10,134 bases of DNA from Chitinophagaceae bacterium (GTDB lineage: Bacteria > Bacteroidota > Bacteroidia > Chitinophagales > Chitinophagaceae), in assembly GCA_016741945.1 (NCBI GenBank), contig JACVCQ010000055.1, forward strand, positions 1 through 10,134, read 5' to 3'. The translations under genes were made by a program, and so were the position numbers. The notes under the pieces are model-generated. The model was not told where the DNA came from. It saw nothing but the letters and a program-made list of their open reading frames with translations, and did no database searches. How positions within the stretch are numbered: position 1 is the first letter of the stretch; the number at the start of each line of letters is the position of its first letter. This document shows, one piece after another, positions 5,112 to 10,134 of this stretch.

Positions 5112-6293
5112 CTATTGTTGTTTATTCTGATCAAAGAGTTCCGCCAATTTTTTATCCATCGCTTCTTTTTGTGCGCCTACCCATCTTACGATCACTTTAC
5201 CTTCTTTATCCAATAAGACAGAAGTCGGAAATGCTGATACACCATAGGCTTTCACGATATCAAATTGATCTACATCTTCGTTGTTGAGTACATGAAGCCA
5301 TGGTGTTTTATCCTGCTGAATGGCTTCTTTCCATTTCTTTTTATTCTCAGCTAAACTTTGTGATGTTTCTTGTGCAATGCCTACGATTTCGAGACCTTTA
5401 TCTTTATACTTTGCATACACTTCTTTTAAGTGAGGGAAACTAACCCTACAGGGTACACACCAACTACCCCAAAAATCGAGTAGTACATATTTGCCCTTTA
5501 AAGAAGATAGAGAAATGAATTTACCATCCATATCTTTCTTACTGAAATCTATTGCTTCTTTTCCCGTTGCGGTTGCACTCACAGCTTCAAGCTTTGCCTT
5601 CACTCGCTTACCATAGATTCCGTTTTTCCAAGTATCGTCTAATTTCGCAAATCTTTGTGCCAATTCTTCGTGGGTCAATACATTCAACATCATGGAGAGA
5701 TGATACATACTCATAAAAGAAGAAGGATATTGATTGGCAAAATCATGATTGATTTCCTGTGTTTTCTTGGCTATCGCCATTCTTCGGTTATTTGCTTCCT
5801 GGATCAGTCTTGTAGAATCTTTATCTTGTTTGTATTCTTCATAGATTTTTCGCAATAACATCCATGATTCATGTGTTGACTTACCGGTTTCTTCTTTGAT
5901 CACCGCCCATTCGTCATTGGCTTTCCCTCCTTTTACAGCAGCCATGTATACTGTTGCTGCATCGCCATTGATTTCAATTTCATCATTACTTAAAACAAAA
6001 TTCAATGATGGTCCGGGTGAAACGCGATTATTACCAATTCGAACAGAAAGCATTGGGTGTGCTCGAACAGTCAAATTTGCAATTATCGGTTCATCCACTT
6101 TTCCTTTAAAAACCTTGTATCCATTTTCGTCTATAGAAATGGAATCGGTAATTAGTTTTCCACTGTTTGAGTAAAAGAGAACTGGTTTATACCGATCCAT
6201 GTCGGTGAGTTTTACTTTTACAATAAATCCGTTTTGAGCATAACTTGATACTGCACTGCAGAAAAGCAGTACGAATAATATTATCTTTTTCAT
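5112..6293 (-). CDS. Secreted TlpA-like thiol-disulfide oxidoreductase with DUF4369-type N-terminus
   Basis: A classical signal peptide (MKKIILFVLLFCSAVSSYAQ, cleavage after about residue 20) sends this 393-residue protein to the periplasm. Residues about 21-120 form a beta-rich domain typical of the DUF4369 region found in front of Bacteroidota thioredoxins. A helical linker follows (about 125-240). The thioredoxin/AhpC-like domain covers about 247-388, with FWGSWCVPC holding the redox pair C279 and C282, and the cis-proline at 357 in SAFPTSVLLD. It should reduce or exchange disulfides of exported proteins; the reductant supplier is not in the window. The gene begins 18 bases after the SusD stop codon on the same strand, so it is very likely the third gene of the susC-susD-tlpA operon. 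Such coupling is common in Bacteroidota, though the client protein is unknown. No convincing terminator follows its stop codon. Confidence 0.88.
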   Translation of the reverse strand: MKKIILFVLLFCSAVSSYAQNGFIVKVKLTDMDRYKPVLFYSNSGKLITDSISIDENGYKVFKGKVDEPIIANLTVRAHPMLSVRIGNNRVSPGPSLNFVLSNDEIEINGDAATVYMAAVKGGKANDEWAVIKEETGKSTHESWMLLRKIYEEYKQDKDSTRLIQEANNRRMAIAKKTQEINHDFANQYPSSFMSMYHLSMMLNVLTHEELAQRFAKLDDTWKNGIYGKRVKAKLEAVSATATGKEAIDFSKKDMDGKFISLSSLKGKYVLLDFWGSWCVPCRVSFPHLKEVYAKYKDKGLEIVGIAQETSQSLAENKKKWKEAIQQDKTPWLHVLNNEDVDQFDIVKAYGVSAFPTSVLLDKEGKVIVRWVGAQKEAMDKKLAELFDQNKQQ

Positions 6294-6311
6294 GATTGTT
6301 GAATTGATGAT

Positions 6312-7763
6312 TTAAGGATTATTGGTCATACCCGGATTTTGGTCAATGACTTTCTGCGGAAGACGCAAAACCAAACGTTCTGGTTTTAAAGTGAATCGTG
6401 TTATGGTGCCATCCGCATTGTACAAAATATGTTCATAGCGAACAGTTGTATTGAGATTACTATTCACAGAAAGACGACGCATATCAAACCATCGATAGCC
6501 TTGTCCTGAGAACTCACGAATTCGTTCATCCAACACATAACGTATCAATGCTTGCTGATCATTGGCAATGGATGCGGGAACTACGGCATCTGCAGCAGGC
6601 ATTCTTTTGGTACGCAAGATTTCTAAATCTGCTTTCGCTCCTGCCAGATCACCGGTTTGTGCTTTACACTCTGCACGCATCAGATACACATCTGGAAGCA
6701 CCATACCAAACTGGGTAGCATTGGGTCCTGTTTTTCGCAAAGTGCCCGCAGGAAATGCACTGCCACTTGGATAAGGAGTTGCAGACATGAATCTTCTTCG
6801 CAGGTCTGAGCTACCATACAATGCTATTGTTGCCGGCGTTAATACCAATTCTGAACTAACAAAATTCCAAGTATTGCTGAACTGTTTAGCATATAAGTTC
6901 TCCTCATTATTTACTGTTGTTGGGTAAGCCGGACCAAATGCTCCAATTGGTAAAAAAATACCCCCTGTTGCAAAATTTACATTGTAGTCATACAAACGCA
7001 CGGGAGTAGTAGCTGTTGCCAAATCAGCAATACTAGCATTCAATTCTTTCAATGCATCTGCATACCTACCCATAAACAAATACACTTTCCCCAAAATTGC
7101 TTCTGCGCTTGCCCTTGACATTCTGGTACGATGGGTAGTTTGTGCAGGCAAATCCGGAATGGCAGCTATAAGATCTGCCAGTATAAAATCATACATTTCT
7201 TTAACACTGGCTCTGGTAAATTGAGTTTGTGTTACATCAGCCTCCGTAACAATAGGATACCCCGGATCAGTTGCAGCTGTTGCCGGGTTATATGGTTTTC
7301 CATAGTAATTAATCAATAAAAAATTAGACCAGGCACGTCCGGCTCTTGCTTCTGCAACAATGGATTTTTTTTGCAAATCAGTTCCATCTGTTGCGTTCGG
7401 CGCTTCCAATATAATCTTATTGAAGACATAAATATTCCGCATGGGAACATTCATTTCAATCGCATCCTGATCCGGTTCATATACCACATCATCCCAACGG
7501 AACAATCGTTGGGTACGAGCAGCCCCACCTAAAAAGTAAGTGCCTACCGCTGCCATTTCATCACCCATTAATACTTGTGCATCTGTTGATTGATTGATCA
7601 AATCAAGATTGCTTAGGAGTAAATGATAATCGGATACCGTTGTTGCAATGAGTTTTCCTTTGGGAATAATTTCCAAAAAGTCTTTCTTACAGGATACGGT
7701 AATTAAACACAATATCATTGAACAGCAGACAGTACGAAAAAATATATTTACAGAAGATTTCAT
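6312..7763 (-). CDS. SusD/RagB-like outer membrane nutrient-binding lipoprotein
   Basis: The N-terminus is a lipoprotein signal with lipobox ITVSC, giving lipidated Cys25 followed by KKDFLEIIPKG, as usual for SusD proteins. Family hallmarks are the helical SusD N-domain with ARAGRAWSNFLLINYYGKPY (about 140-159), TPR-like helices such as SRASAEAILGKVYLFMGRYA near 220, and the C-terminal RagB region with DVYLMRAECKAQTGDLAGAK and YVLDERIREFSGQGYRWFDM (about 360-430). At 483 residues it is slightly short but complete. It should sit on the cell surface as the lid of the SusC channel and hold the substrate. Nothing in the sequence shows whether that is a glycan, peptide or other oligomer. It starts nine bases after the SusC stop codon, so the two are translated from one transcript. 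ATG is preceded by ATCATCATT with no Shine-Dalgarno sequence. Confidence 0.92.
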   Translation of the reverse strand: MKSSVNIFFRTVCCSMILCLITVSCKKDFLEIIPKGKLIATTVSDYHLLLSNLDLINQSTDAQVLMGDEMAAVGTYFLGGAARTQRLFRWDDVVYEPDQDAIEMNVPMRNIYVFNKIILEAPNATDGTDLQKKSIVAEARAGRAWSNFLLINYYGKPYNPATAATDPGYPIVTEADVTQTQFTRASVKEMYDFILADLIAAIPDLPAQTTHRTRMSRASAEAILGKVYLFMGRYADALKELNASIADLATATTPVRLYDYNVNFATGGIFLPIGAFGPAYPTTVNNEENLYAKQFSNTWNFVSSELVLTPATIALYGSSDLRRRFMSATPYPSGSAFPAGTLRKTGPNATQFGMVLPDVYLMRAECKAQTGDLAGAKADLEILRTKRMPAADAVVPASIANDQQALIRYVLDERIREFSGQGYRWFDMRRLSVNSNLNTTVRYEHILYNADGTITRFTLKPERLVLRLPQKVIDQNPGMTNNP

Positions 7764-7772
7764 AATGATGAT

Positions 7773-10134
7773 TTAGAAGTTAATGTGCATTCCAACGGTC
7801 ATGGTTTTCTGATTCAATGGAGTCGTTCTTGTTGCACTTATGGCATCATGGAATTCAGGATCAATCCCTTCTTTATTGGCCTTCCATAGCATGAAGTTGG
7901 ATAACTGAACACGAAATGTAACACTCTCCATTCCGGCCTTTCTTGCTATTTTCTGAGCAAGATGATATGAAAGCGTAATATCTCTGATTTTAATAAAAGA
8001 GGCATTTAAAACATTCAGATCTGCTCTTCGATAATAATCAATATCACGTCTGGTGACACTTACCGTCTGATTTCCTACATAAGAAGGAATATTGGTATTT
8101 TGTTCATCTCCTTTTGACATCCAACGATTTAAAAAATCCGGATGCATATTTCCTTGCATGAAATTGAGAGGGCCCCTACTCAGTCTACCGGCGAATGTGA
8201 AGTTATCAGAATAAAAAGTAGCGACATCATCACGCATGACATGTCCCAGATTATAAATCGCATTTACAGACAATCCAAATTGCTTATAACGGAATGAGTT
8301 TGATAATCCACCACTCCATACTGGCTGATAAGTTCCTTTAAATGCAATATCAGAAGGCAATGAAATATTCCTTTGTTTGGTAGCTTGCTTATCATTGATA
8401 TAAATCATCGGATCACCCAAGGTATCTAGTCCCGCAAATTGATACGCAAAAACAACAAAAGCAGGATGACCAGTGAAAAAACGTTGATTTAATTTTTGCA
8501 AACCTGTTACAATAGGTGCTACTGTATTGATTTGTGTTACTCTGTTTTTATTAAAACCCAATGTCAAAAAGCTATTCCATCCAAAGTTTTTATTATTGAT
8601 ATTCACTGATTGTATACTCAACTCAATCCCTTTATTCTGCATATTTCCGAAATTACCAATGATTGTAGTGAACCCTGTAAAGTTGTTAACTGCTTGGTCG
8701 CCTATCAGATCACTGGTTTTCTTACTATATAAATCAATAGTACCACTGATTCGATTTTTTAATACAGAGAAATCGAATCCGATATTGATTGTTTTCGTCA
8801 TCTCCCATGTAAGATTTCGGTTACCGGGTGTCAATAACCGAAGTCCTACCCCACCGGGTAAAAAAGCACTATTCTGCGAAGAAAGGATATCAAAAGAAGA
8901 GCCGGTTCCCGGCGATGGCGAGTTTCCGGTGATTCCATAAGTAGCTCTGACTGCCAGTTTATTCAACCAGTGAATGTCACGCATAAAATCTTCATCACTC
9001 ATCACCCATTTGGTTCCAATGCTCCATACCGGTTTGTTTTGCGCAGACTTATCAATTCCAAAAAGATTACTCTGATCTATTCTGATGCTTCCATTGAAGG
9101 AATATTTTCTTTTGAAAGTATACGCTGCATTACCGTAATAAGAAGTAAATCTTGTTTCCAATTCATTTTGATTAAAAAAATCAAATGATAAAATACTCCT
9201 ACCGATATTATTAGCCATTACAGGAGTAGCCACACCGGTAGATCCGAGCATAACATAATCTAATGGTGAATAAGTTTGTAGTAATTCATTGTACCCACGA
9301 ACAATACTTCTATTACTGAGACTAAACTGATTTTGTGCTTCTTGACCTGCGAGAAGAATCAACTGGTGTTGACGATCCTTCCAAGCTTGATCATAAATGA
9401 GTTGATTTCTTACCGTCCAATTTTGCTGATTCGTATTGGTAACTGTGTATTTACCACCATTAACAGGTAATGCATATACAGGTGTTGCAGCAGGCGTAGC
9501 CGCCACAGTAAACTGGACTGCTTCAACTCTTACAGGATAACTATTGGCATAATCGAGACTAGTTGTACGATTGGCTCCTTTAAGGTATCCATATACGCCT
9601 TCAAAGCGTAATCCTTTCAAAAGTTTCAATGTAATGCCGGTTGTGATTCTAGCGGTAATGGCATTACTTTTTGTATACCCATTGTTGAATTCATCCAATG
9701 GATTATAATCCAGACTAATCCGACTCCTGTTTTGATAGGCTAAACGTGTAGAATCGGACAAATAACCCACATAGGGCATTGAAAGATTGTTACCGGCTGC
9801 ATCTTTAAAAAGTTGATAGGGTAAAAACCGATTATCAATATTAATGGTACGTTGGGCAGAAGTCACTGCATTCGTCAGATCACTGATCATATACAGATGA
9901 ACTGCTGAGTTTACCTGTACATCTTGTCTAAGATTTAATTTGTAGGTATTATTCGTTTCTCCGGGTCTATTGGATTGATTTCCTGTATACGCTAGTGAAC
10001 CATAAAAGCTATATGCTTTTGTTCCGCCAGACATGGATACAGTATGATTGGTTAGTAACGCATTACGATACCAGATATCTCTAATTTGATCTATATTATT
10101 AATACCTGATAAGCTATCTAAACTTTTACTAGCC
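7773..10134 (-). CDS. SusC/RagA-like TonB-dependent outer membrane receptor, N-terminus beyond right edge
   Basis: The frame is open up to the window end, so the first ATG in view (10032-10034) is an internal Met. The 33 codons before it (ending WYRNALLTNHTVS) fit the family and lead into MSGGTKAYSFYGSLAYTGNQ, the usual start of the SusC beta-barrel after the plug. 786 residues are visible, covering most of the barrel. Alternating strands and aromatic-rich turns continue to the C-terminus. NASFIKIRDITLSYHL (about 80 residues before the end) and the terminal strand ending in Phe (VGMHINF) are family signatures. The missing part should hold the signal peptide, the CarboxypepD_reg-like domain, TonB box and plug. 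SusC proteins import oligomers across the outer membrane using TonB energy, with the SusD lid encoded next in the operon. The promoter and any regulator lie outside the window. Confidence 0.93.
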   Translation of the reverse strand, partial: ASKSLDSLSGINNIDQIRDIWYRNALLTNHTVSMSGGTKAYSFYGSLAYTGNQSNRPGETNNTYKLNLRQDVQVNSAVHLYMISDLTNAVTSAQRTINIDNRFLPYQLFKDAAGNNLSMPYVGYLSDSTRLAYQNRSRISLDYNPLDEFNNGYTKSNAITARITTGITLKLLKGLRFEGVYGYLKGANRTTSLDYANSYPVRVEAVQFTVAATPAATPVYALPVNGGKYTVTNTNQQNWTVRNQLIYDQAWKDRQHQLILLAGQEAQNQFSLSNRSIVRGYNELLQTYSPLDYVMLGSTGVATPVMANNIGRSILSFDFFNQNELETRFTSYYGNAAYTFKRKYSFNGSIRIDQSNLFGIDKSAQNKPVWSIGTKWVMSDEDFMRDIHWLNKLAVRATYGITGNSPSPGTGSSFDILSSQNSAFLPGGVGLRLLTPGNRNLTWEMTKTINIGFDFSVLKNRISGTIDLYSKKTSDLIGDQAVNNFTGFTTIIGNFGNMQNKGIELSIQSVNINNKNFGWNSFLTLGFNKNRVTQINTVAPIVTGLQKLNQRFFTGHPAFVVFAYQFAGLDTLGDPMIYINDKQATKQRNISLPSDIAFKGTYQPVWSGGLSNSFRYKQFGLSVNAIYNLGHVMRDDVATFYSDNFTFAGRLSRGPLNFMQGNMHPDFLNRWMSKGDEQNTNIPSYVGNQTVSVTRRDIDYYRRADLNVLNASFIKIRDITLSYHLAQKIARKAGMESVTFRVQLSNFMLWKANKEGIDPEFHDAISATRTTPLNQKTMTVGMHINF

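Noticed and set aside
8527..8940. Plus-strand open frame opposite the SusC-like gene
   Set aside because: It lies inside a well-supported gene on the other strand and its translation shows no family features. The same holds for the smaller antisense frames opposite susD, tlpA, the cysteine synthase gene and the 2966 gene.
10032..10034. ATG as the true start of the SusC-like gene
   Set aside because: The frame stays open for 33 more codons to the window edge with family-like sequence, and a SusC protein must carry a plug and signal peptide before this point.

Overview
The window looks like chromosomal DNA of a Bacteroidota bacterium, most likely Chitinophagaceae or a close relative. The evidence is a SusC-SusD pair followed by a DUF4369-type TlpA protein, A-rich leaders without clear Shine-Dalgarno sequences, low to moderate GC, and one exact TAnnTTTG promoter-like box. 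The family placement is inferred from gene style, not from a marker gene.

Left part (1-3872): a membrane protein tail is cut by the left edge. A 498-base gene-free stretch follows, packed with inverted repeats and a possible small RNA with its own terminator. Next come two minus-strand genes, an orphan contractile-tail tube protein (gp19/Afp1/Pvc1 type) and a polytopic membrane protein resembling a GT-C glycosyltransferase. After a 355-base gap with an 11-bp tandem array and a candidate promoter lies a plus-strand protein of unknown function. The non-coding gaps share dispersed repeats: two copies of a GGAAAGTTTCGAAACTTTCC-like palindrome at gene ends, and four arms of a CTTCTCCGYAG...GTGTAY motif across three gaps.

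Right part (3899-10134): all genes are on the minus strand. In transcription order they are a SusC-like TonB-dependent receptor (N-terminus beyond the right edge), a SusD-like lipoprotein 9 bases later, and a secreted TlpA-like thioredoxin 18 bases after that, which form an operon. A PLP-dependent cysteine synthase family gene follows after a 163-base gap and is probably a separate unit. SusC and SusD would together capture and import an oligomeric nutrient across the outer membrane, with TlpA acting on thiols in the periplasm. No substrate-specific enzyme is visible, so the substrate cannot be named.

No tRNA, rRNA, transposase, integrase or CRISPR array was seen. The most unusual content is the isolated injection-system tube gene and the dense repeat elements around it. 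There is no proof here of a complete new system.
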